64,000 nucleotides of DNA from Ancylobacter sp. SL191 (GTDB lineage: Bacteria > Pseudomonadota > Alphaproteobacteria > Rhizobiales > Xanthobacteraceae): contig NZ_CP113056.1 in NCBI RefSeq assembly GCF_026625645.1, positions 744,001-808,000 of the forward strand, written 5' to 3'. Positions 56,130 to 64,000 of the stretch are shown here, piece by piece (within the stretch, counting starts at the first letter, position 1; each line of letters begins with the position of its first letter). The notes beneath the pieces are model-generated. The model was not told where the DNA came from, ran no database searches, and saw nothing but the letters and a program-made list of their open reading frames with translations. A program made the translations under genes and the position numbers.

Positions 56130-56990
56130 TCAGATCATCGGCGCGCCGCCGGTCACCGCGATGGTGGCGCCCGACACATAGCTGGAGAGCGGGTCGGCCA
56201 GCATGACATAGGCGGTCGCGAGTTCCGCTGGCTGGCCCGGCCGCTTCATCGGCACCTGCTCGCCAAAATGCTTCACCTTTTCCGGCGGCATGGTCGAGGG
56301 GATCAGCGGGGTCCAGATCGGACCCGGCGCCACCGCGTTGACGCGGATGTTGCGCGGCGCCAGCATCTGCGCGAGGCCGGCGGTGAAGTTCTGGATCGCC
56401 CCCTTGGTGGTGGCATAGGCCAGCAGGTTCGGGCTCGGCTTGTCGGAATTGATCGAGGCCGTGTTGATGATCGAGCCGCCCTCCGCCATGTGCGGCACCG
56501 CAGCCTTGCAGATATAGAACATGGCGTGGATGTTGACGCGGAAGGTCAGCTCCCACTCCTCGTCCGAGATATCCTCGATCGTCTCGAAGCTTGCCTGATG
56601 GGCCGCGTTGTTGACGAGAATGTCGATGCCGCCGAGCTCGCGCTGCGCGGTCTCCACCAGCTCCCGGCAGTGTTCGGCGTGCTGGATATCGCCGGGCACG
56701 AGCACCGCGCGCCGGCCGGCCTCCTCGACCAGACGCTGCGTCTCGGCCGCGTCGTCGCCCTCATTGAGGTAGGAGATGACGAGATCCGCCCCCTCGCGCG
56801 CATAGGCGAGGGCGACGGCGCGGCCAATGCCGCTGTCGCCGCCGGTGATCAGCGCGCGCTTGCCCTGGAGCCGGCCGGAGCCCTTATAGCTCTCCTCGCC
56901 ATGGTCCGGGCGGGGCTGCATGCTGGCAGTCATGCCGGGCATGGGCTGGGGCTGTTCGGCGAAAGGCGGCGTCGGGTAATGGGCGGTCAT
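56130..56990 (-). CDS. Short-chain dehydrogenase, general-stress-protein-39-like
   Basis: 286 residues from ATG 56990 (MTAHYPTPPF), with GGAGACC upstream. A 50-residue leader (QPRPDHGEESYKGSGRL) precedes an SDR domain with GGDSGIGRAVALAYAREGADL, NNAAHQASF and the Ser/Tyr/Lys triad in INTASINSDKPSPNLLAYATTK. The leader plus SDR layout matches Bacillus GsiB-regulon proteins such as YdaD/YhxC. It is last in the DUF892-DUF3008-SDR group. The substrate is unknown. Confidence 0.88.
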   Translation of the reverse strand: MTAHYPTPPFAEQPQPMPGMTASMQPRPDHGEESYKGSGRLQGKRALITGGDSGIGRAVALAYAREGADLVISYLNEGDDAAETQRLVEEAGRRAVLVPGDIQHAEHCRELVETAQRELGGIDILVNNAAHQASFETIEDISDEEWELTFRVNIHAMFYICKAAVPHMAEGGSIINTASINSDKPSPNLLAYATTKGAIQNFTAGLAQMLAPRNIRVNAVAPGPIWTPLIPSTMPPEKVKHFGEQVPMKRPGQPAELATAYVMLADPLSSYVSGATIAVTGGAPMI

Positions 56991-57024
56991 TGCGGGTCTC
57001 CTCGGATGGTCGGGTGGTCTGGCC

Positions 57025-57219
57025 TCAGGATTTGCGGTCGTCGGCGTGCTCGGGTTTGCCCTTGCGGGGCGTGGCGGCGAGATCCTCAAGCTGGCGCTCG
57101 CTCATCGACTGCTCCATCGACTTCGAGGCACCCTTGAGCGCGCTTTCCGGCGCGTCGCCGCGTTTGGCTGCAAGCGCGGCCCCGGCCGCCTTCTGCTGGG
57201 CCTTGGATTTGGCGGGCAT
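57025..57219 (-). CDS. DUF3008 small basic protein
   Basis: 64 residues starting MPAKSKAQQKAAGAALAAKRG, a Lys/Ala/Ser-rich hydrophilic protein of the DUF3008 family, probably disordered. AGGAGG lies eight bases before the ATG. It sits between DUF892 (92 bp) and SDR (34 bp) genes in what looks like one stress-induced unit. The function is unknown; small KSK-type proteins of this sort often accompany stress genes. Confidence 0.8.
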   Translation of the reverse strand: MPAKSKAQQKAAGAALAAKRGDAPESALKGASKSMEQSMSERQLEDLAATPRKGKPEHADDRKS

Positions 57220-57267
57220 GGCGTGGGCCTCCTCCGCTGAATCAGCGTTCTGCAATCCGAACGGTTT

Positions 57268-57291
57268 GGCGGGAGAGCAAACCCTCCCGCC
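57268..57291. other. Hairpin between DUF892 and DUF3008 genes
   Basis: GGCGGGAG (57268-57275), an 8-base loop, CTCCCGCC (57284-57291), a perfect 8-bp stem with no T run on either side. It may reduce read-through or protect the upstream message. Confidence 0.45.
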
Positions 57292-57311
57292 GCCGTCATC
57301 TGCCCCCTGCC

Positions 57312-57818
57312 TTACTCGGCAGCACGCAGATTGACCTTCGATTCAGCGAGCTTGGTCAGCTTGGAATCGGCGTTTTTCTCTTCCGCGAGGGTCTTTTCGA
57401 GAATGCTCGCGCAGTCCGGCCGGCCGAGCTGCCTGGCCCAGGCGACGAGGGTACCGTAGCGGGTCATCTCGTAATGTTCGACCGCCTGTGCGGCGGCGAC
57501 CAGGGCGGCGTCGAGCACCTGCTTGTCGGCCACCTCGCCGGCGACCTCCTCGGCCTCGTCGATGATCCCGTCAATGGCCGGGCAAGTAACGGACTTCGCC
57601 TCTACACCATGAAGCCGGAAAACTTCTTCCAGGCGCACGATGTGATTCTTGGTCTCGGTGAGATGGCCCGTGAAATCTGCCTTGAGCTGCGGATCGGTTG
57701 CCTTGTCGATCATCTTCGGCAGCGACTTCACGATCTTGTTTTCGGCGTAGTAAATATCGCGGAGCTGATGGACGAACAGATCGTCCATTGTCTGGATGTC
57801 CTTGGAAAACAGACCCAT
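57312..57818 (-). CDS. Ferritin-like DUF892 (YciE/YciF family) protein
   Basis: 168 residues starting MGLFSKDIQTMDDLFV. The four helices keep the expected carboxylate/histidine ligands: YYAENKI, HLTETKNHIVRLEE, AVEHYEMTRYG and LAEEKNADSK. AGGAGG lies eight bases before the ATG. It is paralogous to the protein at 31052-31591, which has lost these residues. A GGAAC-N16-TGTT element (one mismatch) lies about 82-106 bp upstream. It heads the DUF892-DUF3008-SDR group and likely protects against oxidative or osmotic stress. Confidence 0.9.
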   Translation of the reverse strand: MGLFSKDIQTMDDLFVHQLRDIYYAENKIVKSLPKMIDKATDPQLKADFTGHLTETKNHIVRLEEVFRLHGVEAKSVTCPAIDGIIDEAEEVAGEVADKQVLDAALVAAAQAVEHYEMTRYGTLVAWARQLGRPDCASILEKTLAEEKNADSKLTKLAESKVNLRAAE

Positions 57819-57899
57819 GGTATTTTCCTCCTGAATGGCTTGGTTTTACCGCCATCGCACGCGGTATTAGGTGCGCGTACCGGCAGCCTCTGGGAGAAC

Positions 57900-57924
57900 A
57901 ACACGTGAGGCGACGGCCCGTTCC
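57900..57924 (-). promoter_or_regulatory. EcfG-like promoter (one mismatch) of DUF892-DUF3008-SDR
   Basis: On the minus strand GGAAC (57924-57920), 16 bases, TGTT (57903-57900). Only the first -10 base departs from CGTT. It is about 82 bp upstream of the DUF892 start. Confidence 0.55.
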
Positions 57925-58009
57925 CGGATTTTATTAACCGTAATCTCCGCGGGACCGGAACACCGCGACAGGCTGCACACACCGCACCGGATGACCAGTC
58001 AGTGCAGTC

Positions 58010-58045
58010 AGGTGGACGATGTGTACGAGGAGGTGGACGATGTGT
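58010..58045. repeat. Two-copy direct repeat, 21-bp period
   Basis: AGGTGGACGATGTGT occurs at 58010-58024 and again at 58031-58045, spaced exactly two helical turns apart, in the 278-bp gap between the DUF892 and Pro-rich genes. Only the repeat and the promoter-like element were found in that gap. Confidence 0.6.
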
Positions 58046-58096
58046 GCAGGCAAGCGCGTCTCATTCACCCCCGCCGCACGCGGCTCACCGCCCCCT

Positions 58097-58354
58097 TCAC
58101 ATCTGCGTCGGCGGCTGCTCGGGGCCGGGGGTCGGCGGCGCGTCGGGAAAGGGCGGCGCGGGCGGCGGGTCGCTGATGACGGGCAGCCGGGGGTCGCGAA
58201 TGGCGGGCACCGCCGGGTCACGCACCGGCGGGCGCACCGGGTCGCGGATCGGCTCGGGAATCGGGATTGGTCCCGGCATCGGCGGGACACCGGGCGGACC
58301 TCCCGGCGGGATCGGCGGGGGAGACGGGTTGTCGGGAGTCAGTTGCGGCGCCAT
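58097..58354 (-). CDS. Small proline-rich protein, overlaps endonuclease 3' end
   Basis: 85 residues from ATG 58354 (MAPQLTPDNPSPPP), with GGAGG eight bases upstream. The protein is over one third proline, with repeated PxRDP units (EPIRDP, PPVRDP, AIRDP), and ends PTPGPEQPPTQM. No membrane or signal segment is seen. Its first 137 bases overlap the end of the endonuclease gene in another frame; the strong ribosome site favours this being real. Confidence 0.62.
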   Translation of the reverse strand: MAPQLTPDNPSPPPIPPGGPPGVPPMPGPIPIPEPIRDPVRPPVRDPAVPAIRDPRLPVISDPPPAPPFPDAPPTPGPEQPPTQM

Positions 58355-59138
58355 GGACTGAGCCTCCGGTCTGCCACCAGTCCGGGGCAACGTCCCCCTC
58401 GCCCGCCGGTTCCCACACTGCGGCGCCCGGCGGCAGGCGGATCTCGGCGATGACGGGCAAATGGTCGGAGGCGAAACGCCCCTGCGGGTCGGTCCAGGCC
58501 CGCGCGATCATGCCCTCATGGCTGCCATAGATGCGGTCGAGCCGCATCACCGGCCAGCGGGCGGGGAAGCTGCGCAGCTCGGTGCGCTCGGGCAGCACGC
58601 GGGTCAGCGTGCGCGTCACCAGCCCGAAGGAGAACCAGTCATTGAAATCGCCCATCATCAGCGTCGGCAGCGGCCGGCGGCGCCTGGCCATGGCGGCGAG
58701 CGTCATCACCTGCCGGCGCCGCTCCAAAATCGCCAGCCCGACATGGACGGCGACGACATGCAGCGGCCCTGCCGGCGTCAGCACCTCCGCCTCGATGGCG
58801 ATGCGCGGCTCGCGCCGGCGCACGGAGAGGTCGTGCAGCTCGACGCCCCGCGTCGGCCAGCGCGAGAACAGGGCATGGCCGTAATGCCCGTCCGGCGCGA
58901 GGATGGTGCGGGCCTCGGTGAAATGGCCGATGCCGAGCCCCTCCAGCGGCGCAAGGCAGGCAACGTCGCGCCCGCGCGTGTCGATCTCCTGAAGGGCAAA
59001 TATATCCGGCTTGTGGCGGGCGATCAGCGCGGCGATGCGGTCGAGGTCGAAGGCGCCATCCGGCCCGACACCGCCATGGATGTTCCAGCTCATCACCTTC
59101 AGCGTCGCGACGGAGGGGCGGGGCTGCGCGGCGTTCAC
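58218..59138 (-). CDS. Endonuclease/exonuclease/phosphatase family protein
   Basis: 306 residues from GTG 59138, which overlaps the phospholipase gene stop (GTGA). The EEP fold residues are visible: MSWNIHGGVG, LQEIDTRG, VHVGLA, MGDFNDW and the catalytic SDHLPVIAEIRLP near residue 250. The 55 residues after that have no family similarity and correspond to the frame of the overlapping proline-rich gene. It may act on phosphodiesters or lipids together with the adjacent phospholipase D; such pairs recur in alphaproteobacteria. Confidence 0.86.
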   Translation of the reverse strand: MNAAQPRPSVATLKVMSWNIHGGVGPDGAFDLDRIAALIARHKPDIFALQEIDTRGRDVACLAPLEGLGIGHFTEARTILAPDGHYGHALFSRWPTRGVELHDLSVRRREPRIAIEAEVLTPAGPLHVVAVHVGLAILERRRQVMTLAAMARRRRPLPTLMMGDFNDWFSFGLVTRTLTRVLPERTELRSFPARWPVMRLDRIYGSHEGMIARAWTDPQGRFASDHLPVIAEIRLPPGAAVWEPAGEGDVAPDWWQTGGSVHGAATDSRQPVSPADPAGRSARCPADAGTNPDSRADPRPGAPAGA

Positions 59139-61324
59139 GCGCTGCCTCGCATCCGCGCCACCAGCATTTGCAGGCCGAGCGAGACCAGGATCCACAGCAC
59201 GACGAAGCCGGCCAGCATGGCGACGCTGCCGAGCGAGGGTTGGCTGATGACATCGACGATCTGCCGGCCGAGCGCGGTCAGCACGACCAGGCCGGGCAGC
59301 AGCCCCAGCGCGGTGCCCGCCGTGTAGTCGAGGAAGCGCACGCCCGCCGCGCCAGCGACGAGGTTGACCACGGTGAAGGGCGCCACCGGCACCATGCGCA
59401 CCGTCGCCACCGCCAGCACGCCGCTCTCGGTCAGGCGGCGGCGGATGCGGTTGATGCGCGGGCCGATGAAGCGGCGCACGAGACCGGAGCCGAGCCGGCG
59501 GCCGACGCCATAGGTGGCGAGCGCGCTCGCCATGGCGCCGATGCCGGCGATCAGCGCCCCGGCCCAGCCGCCGAACAAGGCGACGGTGGCGACGATGAGC
59601 ACCGAGACCGGGAAGATGAGGAAACCGCCAACGATGAAGACGCCGATCATGAAAGCCGGGGCCCAGGGCCGGTCAGCGATATTGTCCAGCGCGGCGATGA
59701 TGCGCTCGGGTTCGGAGAGCGGGGAATAGGCCCAGGCGATCAGCAGCCCCACTACCACCAAAGCAGCGACGCCGAGCGCCACCAGCCAGCGTTTGCGCGG
59801 GTGGCGGGCGGCCTCCTCCGGGCGCTCCTCATAGATCGGCTCGACGGGATCGGCGAGGGAATCGATGCCGATCATCATGTCCGCCTCGCCCTCGCGCGGG
59901 ACGGGCACGAGGCTCCGCCCGCCGCCGGGCGGGGCGCCGTCGATCACGGCCAGAAGCGAGCCGGCGCGCGCAATGGCCGTGCCGACCTCGGCGGCGGAGA
60001 GGCCGAGATGTTCGCCGAGCATGCGGTTGCGCACCGCCAGCACGGCCGCGCGTTCATCCTCGTCATCGGCGTCGATCACGAGGTCGCACTCGCTGTCGAA
60101 GCCCATGGAGCGGTTGCACAGATTGGCCGAGCCGATGCGCAGCAGCCGGTCGTCGACGATGGTGACCTTGGAATGCACCATGATCGGCGCCGAGGCCCCG
60201 TCGCCCTCACCTGCCACCTGTGGGAAGAAGAAGCGCACCCGCTCGGCCACGCCCGAGGCATCGAGGCGCTGGAGCACGCGGGCCCGTCCGGCGCCCATGG
60301 ACTGGTGCTCGAACCAGCTGCGGTAGCCCTGCGGCACGACGATGACGGCTTCGAGCGCGGGCCGCTCGCGCAGCCGCCCGATCAGCCGCTCGGTGAAGCG
60401 CTCGCAGGTGAAGAACTGGTTCTCGATGTAGAGCTGACGCTCGGCGCTGTCGATCATGTCGAAGAACAGCGCCTCGACCTCGCGCACCTCGGGCTCCGCC
60501 TCGAAGGCGGGCAGGGTGCGGGAAATGCCGATGCCGATGTCGCGGAAATCCGGCGCCAGCCCCTCGGGCCAGTGCTCGGTGGTCACGCGGCGGCGGGGCG
60601 GCGGCAGGCGCTCGCAGGCGGCGCGCTTCCAGCGGTCGCGGAACAGCCGGCCGAGGGCGGAAGCGGCGGCGCCGTCCACCGCCATCTGCACATCGTGGAA
60701 CGGCGCGTAGGCGGCGCCCGTCGGGTCGATCCGGCGCGGATCGTCCGGCACATGGTCGCTGGTGTCCCAGCGCCGGCGGGTGAGGTCGAGCCCGCCGGAA
60801 AACGCCATGGCGTCGTCGATCACCACGATCTTCTGGTGGTGCGAGGCGCCGAGCGGGAGCGAATCATCAAGGCACAATTCGATCTGCGGCGGGGTCGACC
60901 ACAGGAAGGAATAGATCGGCGTCAGCTCGCGCTCGAAGGCGAACAGCACGGAATAGTCCCACAGCAGCAGCCGCACGCGCAGGCCCGGATTGCGCGCCAC
61001 CAGCGCCGAGAGGAAGGCGGCGAGCGTCTCCGGCAGGCCATCATCGGCGCTGCCCTCCGGGCCGACCAGCTTCATGCGGCTGTCGAGATCCCAGCCGGCG
61101 ATGTGGATGGTCTCGCGCGCCTCGACCAGCGCCCGGCGCAGCGCGCCGAAATAATTCGCGCCATCGGCGATGATTGCGGCGCGCGGGGCGTGCTCGACGC
61201 ACCAGACATTGCGGCCCGGCCGCAGCACCGGCCCTTCCGACAGCGGCGCGGGCGGGGCGGCCTTGACCGGCGTCGGGCGCTCGGCGAGCGCGTTTTCCAT
61301 CATGTCTTCGGCGAGTTGCGGCAT
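59135..61324 (-). CDS. Phospholipase D-like protein fused to VTT (DedA-like) membrane domain
   Basis: 729 residues from ATG 61324. Residues about 35-470 hold two PLD domains, with catalytic HKD motifs SHHQKIVVIDD (about residue 170) and HSKVTIVDD (about residue 385). Residues about 505-729 form a VTT/SNARE-associated membrane domain with several helices and the loop RFIGPRINRIRRRLTESG. It should hydrolyse or transphosphatidylate phospholipids at the membrane; the VTT part may flip lipids. A GGAAC-N16-GGTT element lies 50-74 bp upstream, suggesting stress control. Confidence 0.9.
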   Translation of the reverse strand: MPQLAEDMMENALAERPTPVKAAPPAPLSEGPVLRPGRNVWCVEHAPRAAIIADGANYFGALRRALVEARETIHIAGWDLDSRMKLVGPEGSADDGLPETLAAFLSALVARNPGLRVRLLLWDYSVLFAFERELTPIYSFLWSTPPQIELCLDDSLPLGASHHQKIVVIDDAMAFSGGLDLTRRRWDTSDHVPDDPRRIDPTGAAYAPFHDVQMAVDGAAASALGRLFRDRWKRAACERLPPPRRRVTTEHWPEGLAPDFRDIGIGISRTLPAFEAEPEVREVEALFFDMIDSAERQLYIENQFFTCERFTERLIGRLRERPALEAVIVVPQGYRSWFEHQSMGAGRARVLQRLDASGVAERVRFFFPQVAGEGDGASAPIMVHSKVTIVDDRLLRIGSANLCNRSMGFDSECDLVIDADDEDERAAVLAVRNRMLGEHLGLSAAEVGTAIARAGSLLAVIDGAPPGGGRSLVPVPREGEADMMIGIDSLADPVEPIYEERPEEAARHPRKRWLVALGVAALVVVGLLIAWAYSPLSEPERIIAALDNIADRPWAPAFMIGVFIVGGFLIFPVSVLIVATVALFGGWAGALIAGIGAMASALATYGVGRRLGSGLVRRFIGPRINRIRRRLTESGVLAVATVRMVPVAPFTVVNLVAGAAGVRFLDYTAGTALGLLPGLVVLTALGRQIVDVISQPSLGSVAMLAGFVVLWILVSLGLQMLVARMRGSA

Positions 61325-61373
61325 GGTGGTCGGGTCTCCGGGTCGCGCGGGGCGGCGCCTGATTCCCGCCGTC

Positions 61374-61398
61374 AACCGCCGCCGCGCGCCAAGGTTCC
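61374..61398 (-). promoter_or_regulatory. EcfG-like promoter (one mismatch) of phospholipase D gene
   Basis: On the minus strand GGAAC (61398-61394), 16 bases, GGTT (61377-61374). The -10 differs from CGTT by one base. The orientation and 50-base distance to the ATG fit. Confidence 0.45.
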
Positions 61399-61523
61399 CC
61401 CGCGCAGTACCGCCCTGCAGACAGGACAGACCGGTCCTGCGCAAACGCCGCGCCCGCGCGCTTGTCTCGCCCGCCCGCCCGCGCCATACAGGCGGCGGGC
61501 ACCCGTCGAGGGCGAGCGGACGC

Positions 61524-62711
61524 ATGAGCGAGCAGCAGTCACAGGCCGGCATTGTTCCTGCGCTCGCGGCGCAGGCCGGGGAACTCACCCAGTGGCGGCG
61601 CACGCTGCACGCCATGCCGGAAACCGCCTTCGAGGAGCACCGCACCAGCGCTTTCATGGCCGAGAGGCTGGAGAGCTTCGGCCTGCCGGTCGATCGCGGC
61701 CTTGCCGGCACCGGGCTGGTGGCGACGCTGCACGGCGCGCGCGGCGCCGGCCCCTCCATCGGCCTGCGCGCCGACATGGACGCGCTCGACATTCTGGAAG
61801 CCACCAACCTGCCTTATCGCTCGGACACGCCGGGCAAGATGCACGCCTGCGGCCATGACGGGCACATGACCATGCTGCTCGGCGCCGCCCGGCATCTGGC
61901 GGCGAACCCGGATTTCGCCGGCACGGTGCATTTCATCTTCCAGCCGGCCGAGGAGAATGAGGGCGGCGGCAAGGTGATGGTCGAGCAGGGCCTGTTCGAG
62001 CGCTTCCCGATGGATCAGGTCTATGGCCTGCACAACTGGCCGAACGCCCCCTTCGGCACGGTGCTCGGCCGGCATGGCCCGATGTTCGCCGCCTTCGACA
62101 TTTTCGAGGTGAAGGTGATCGGGCGCGGCGCCCATGCCGCCATGCCCCAGCGCGGCATCGACCCGGTGCTGGCGGCCTCGCTCATCGTCGCCCAGCTGCA
62201 GAGCATCGTCGCCCGCTCGGTGAGCCCGCAGGAGGCGGCGGTCGTCACCGTCACGCAGATCCATGGCGGCGACACCTGGAACGTCATCCCCGACGAGGTG
62301 GTGCTGCGCGGCACGGTGCGCACCTTCGCCAAAGAGGTGCGCGATCTCGTCGAGACGCGCTTCCGCGCGGTCGTCGAGGGCGTCTGCGCCGCGCAGGGAG
62401 CACACGCCGAAATCCGCTATGAGCGGCGCTACCCGGCGACGGTGAACTGGCCGACCCAGCTGGAGACCGCCTTCGCCGCCGCGCGCGCCACGGTCGGCGC
62501 CGACAAGGTGGTGACGGATTTCGAGCCGATCATGGCAGCGGAGGATTTCGCCTACATGCTGGAGGCGGTGCCCGGCGCCTATGTGTGCCTGGCCAGCGGG
62601 CCGGGACCGAACCTGCACAACGCCGCCTATGACTTCAACGACGCGCTGCTGCCGATTGGCGCCAGCTACTGGGTCAACCTCGTCCATTCCCTGCTGCGCC
62701 CGGCGGCCTGA
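61524..62711 (+). CDS. M20 family amidohydrolase
   Basis: 395 residues from ATG 61524 (MSEQQSQAG). M20D peptidase/aminoacylase layout: ADMDALDI and MHACGHDGH (metal ligands), QPAEENEGGGKVMVE (catalytic Glu) and EDFAYMLEAVPGAYV near the end. Such enzymes hydrolyse N-acyl amino acids, hippurate or related amides. It is followed 14 bp later by an MFS transporter that may carry the substrate or product. Confidence 0.92.
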   Translation: MSEQQSQAGIVPALAAQAGELTQWRRTLHAMPETAFEEHRTSAFMAERLESFGLPVDRGLAGTGLVATLHGARGAGPSIGLRADMDALDILEATNLPYRSDTPGKMHACGHDGHMTMLLGAARHLAANPDFAGTVHFIFQPAEENEGGGKVMVEQGLFERFPMDQVYGLHNWPNAPFGTVLGRHGPMFAAFDIFEVKVIGRGAHAAMPQRGIDPVLAASLIVAQLQSIVARSVSPQEAAVVTVTQIHGGDTWNVIPDEVVLRGTVRTFAKEVRDLVETRFRAVVEGVCAAQGAHAEIRYERRYPATVNWPTQLETAFAAARATVGADKVVTDFEPIMAAEDFAYMLEAVPGAYVCLASGPGPNLHNAAYDFNDALLPIGASYWVNLVHSLLRPAA

Positions 62712-62725
62712 GCCCGAGATCTTCC

Positions 62726-63961
62726 ATGAGCGCCACCGCCGCCGCCCCGCACCGGCCCCCCGGCGGGCGCAGCCTGTTCATCACCGGGCTCGGCGTCGGG
62801 CAGGTGATTTCCTGGGGCACGCTCTATTACAGCTTCCCGCTGATCGCGCAGGCCATGGGCGTCGAGCTCGGCTGGTCCAAGGCCGAACTCTATGGCGCGG
62901 CAACGCTCGGCCTCGCGCTCGCCGGCCTCGTCGCCTACCCGGTCGGCGCCGCCATCGATGCCGGCCATGGACGGCTCATCATGACCGGGGGCTCGGTGCT
63001 GGCGGGGCTGCTGTTCATGCTGTGGTCCCAGGCCGACAGCATGGCGCTGTTCTACCTCGCGGTCGCCGGCATCGGCGCCATGCAGGCGGCGACGCTCTAT
63101 GACCCCGCCTTCGCCGTGGTCGCGCGCCGCGTTGGCCCGCTTCAGGCGCGCGGCGGCATCACCGCGCTCACCCTGTGGGGCGGCTTCGCCTCCACCGTGT
63201 TCATCCCGCTGGTGCAGCTCCTCCTCGACGCGGTCGGCTGGCGCGACACGCTGATGATCCTCGGCGCGATCAACATTCTGGTCGCGGCGGTGGTGAACTT
63301 CGCGGTGATCGACCCGCGCGCCGATGCGCCGATCGCCCCGCCGCGCACCGCGACGGAGGCGCCGGCGACCTCCGCCATCGCCGAGGTGATGCGCCAGCCC
63401 GCCTTCTGGGCGCTCGCCATCGCCTTTACCGCCTATGCGGTGACGTTCTCCGGCTTCACCTTCCACGCCTACCCGCTGCTGATCGAGCGCGGCTTCGACA
63501 CGCATACGGTGGTGAGCGCCATCGCCATCATCGGCCCGGCGCAGGTGACCGGGCGCATCGCGCTCTGGGTGCTGGCGCCGCGCGCGCCGATGCGCGTCGT
63601 GGGCGCGCTCGCCGTCGCGGTGTTTCCGGTGGCCTTTCTGGCGCTGGAATTCATGCCGCCGGACTTCGTCTGGGTCGCGCTGTTCGGCATGGTGTTCGGC
63701 GCGGTGAACGGCATCACCACCATCGTGCGCGGCCTGGTCGTGCCGGAGATGCTGACGCGGCGGGCCTATGGCGCGGTGAACGGGGCGCTGGCCGTGCCCG
63801 CCACCATCGCGCGGGCGCTGGCGCCGGTGGGCATGGCCATGCTGTGGACCCTGACCGGCTCCTATGACGCGGTGCTCACCGCCATCATCCTCGCCTCGCT
63901 GGTGGTCGCTGCCGGCTTCTGGAGCGCGGTGTTCCTGACGCGGGACACCGCCGCCTCCTAG
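62726..63961 (+). CDS. MFS transporter
   Basis: 411 residues with twelve predicted membrane helices and the cytoplasmic-loop pattern GAAIDAGHGRLIMTGG after helix 2. It resembles monocarboxylate/oxalate-formate-type porters, though the substrate is not clear. It follows the M20 amidohydrolase by 14 bp and is probably co-transcribed with it. Confidence 0.9.
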   Translation: MSATAAAPHRPPGGRSLFITGLGVGQVISWGTLYYSFPLIAQAMGVELGWSKAELYGAATLGLALAGLVAYPVGAAIDAGHGRLIMTGGSVLAGLLFMLWSQADSMALFYLAVAGIGAMQAATLYDPAFAVVARRVGPLQARGGITALTLWGGFASTVFIPLVQLLLDAVGWRDTLMILGAINILVAAVVNFAVIDPRADAPIAPPRTATEAPATSAIAEVMRQPAFWALAIAFTAYAVTFSGFTFHAYPLLIERGFDTHTVVSAIAIIGPAQVTGRIALWVLAPRAPMRVVGALAVAVFPVAFLALEFMPPDFVWVALFGMVFGAVNGITTIVRGLVVPEMLTRRAYGAVNGALAVPATIARALAPVGMAMLWTLTGSYDAVLTAIILASLVVAAGFWSAVFLTRDTAAS

Positions 63962-64000
63962 ATCCCGAGCATGCCGCGCGTGCCGTCCCACAAGAGCTTG
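63958..64000 (-). CDS. Possible C-terminal end of a gene entering from the right
   Basis: On the minus strand an open frame reads KLLWDGTRGMLGI and then TAG at 63958-63960, overlapping the MFS stop by two bases. Convergent overlap of stops is frequent in this window. The stretch is too short to name and could be chance. Confidence 0.3.
   Translation of the reverse strand, partial: KLLWDGTRGMLGI

Noticed and set aside
59168..61858. 896-codon plus-strand open frame
   Set aside because: Antisense to the phospholipase D-VTT gene.

Overview
This is a 64 kb stretch of GC-rich chromosome (visibly about 70% G+C) with dense, short-spaced genes and many ATGA/GTGA overlaps. Gene content and order (sensor kinase-tsaE/amgK-murU-addB-addA, ubiE-ubiB-coaBC-dut, TsaE-AmgK fusion, DUF1499, RT0821-type surface lipoprotein, GGAAC-N16-CGTT promoters) point to an alphaproteobacterium of the Hyphomicrobiales, most like the Xanthobacteraceae. 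There are no rRNA genes, prophage, insertion sequence or CRISPR array. Two tRNA genes lie next to each other (Gln and Pro).

Layout. 1-8.8 kb (minus): a PAS sensor kinase, a TsaE-AmgK fusion, a MurU-type nucleotidyltransferase and AddB/AddA recombination nucleases. 8.9-15.1 kb (minus): cysK and an Rrf2 regulator, then the ubiE-ubiB-two small membrane proteins-coaBC-dut run. 15.2-18.6 kb: an L,D-transpeptidase, a lipoprotein, a GNAT enzyme and a DMT transporter. 18.7-24.7 kb: a complete branched-chain-amino-acid-type ABC importer with a fused LivH-LivM permease, a MarR regulator and an Asp/Glu/hydantoin-type racemase. 25.5-30 kb: tRNA-Gln, tRNA-Pro and a three-domain 1175-residue glycosyltransferase with a small partner gene and an AT-rich upstream region (a likely acquired segment). 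30-41 kb: amidoligase, ferritin-like DUF892, beta carbonic anhydrase, metallo-hydrolase, HAD phosphatase, extensin-like enzyme, class III aminotransferase, a second L,D-transpeptidase, CorA and a short-chain dehydrogenase. 41-48.4 kb: pdxH, a DnaJ-like protein, fabI, a histidine phosphatase, an M17 aminopeptidase and MarR-NlpC/P60. 48.4-54.3 kb (minus): a P2-type ATPase and an ECF sigma/anti-sigma/BI-1/DUF2076 operon. 54.4-61.4 kb: a ROK kinase, an iron permease-like protein, a DUF892-DUF3008-SDR operon, a proline-rich protein and an endonuclease/phospholipase D-VTT pair. 61.5-64 kb: an M20 amidohydrolase and an MFS transporter.

The strongest unexplained signal is regulatory. Four exact copies of the alphaproteobacterial general stress response promoter (GGAAC-N16-CGTT), plus two with a single mismatch in the -10, are present. 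Five of the six sit just upstream of stress-type genes: both DUF892 genes, the ROK kinase, the iron permease and phospholipase D. The sixth is orphan and points antisense into the Rrf2 gene. The 54-61 kb segment therefore looks like a stress-response (EcfG regulon) neighbourhood next to a separate ECF sigma operon with its own, possibly leaderless, promoter. One of the two DUF892 paralogues has lost the residues that would bind metal. Cell-envelope maintenance is a second theme (MurNAc recycling, two L,D-transpeptidases, extensin-like and NlpC/P60 enzymes). No obviously new defence or mobile system was found.
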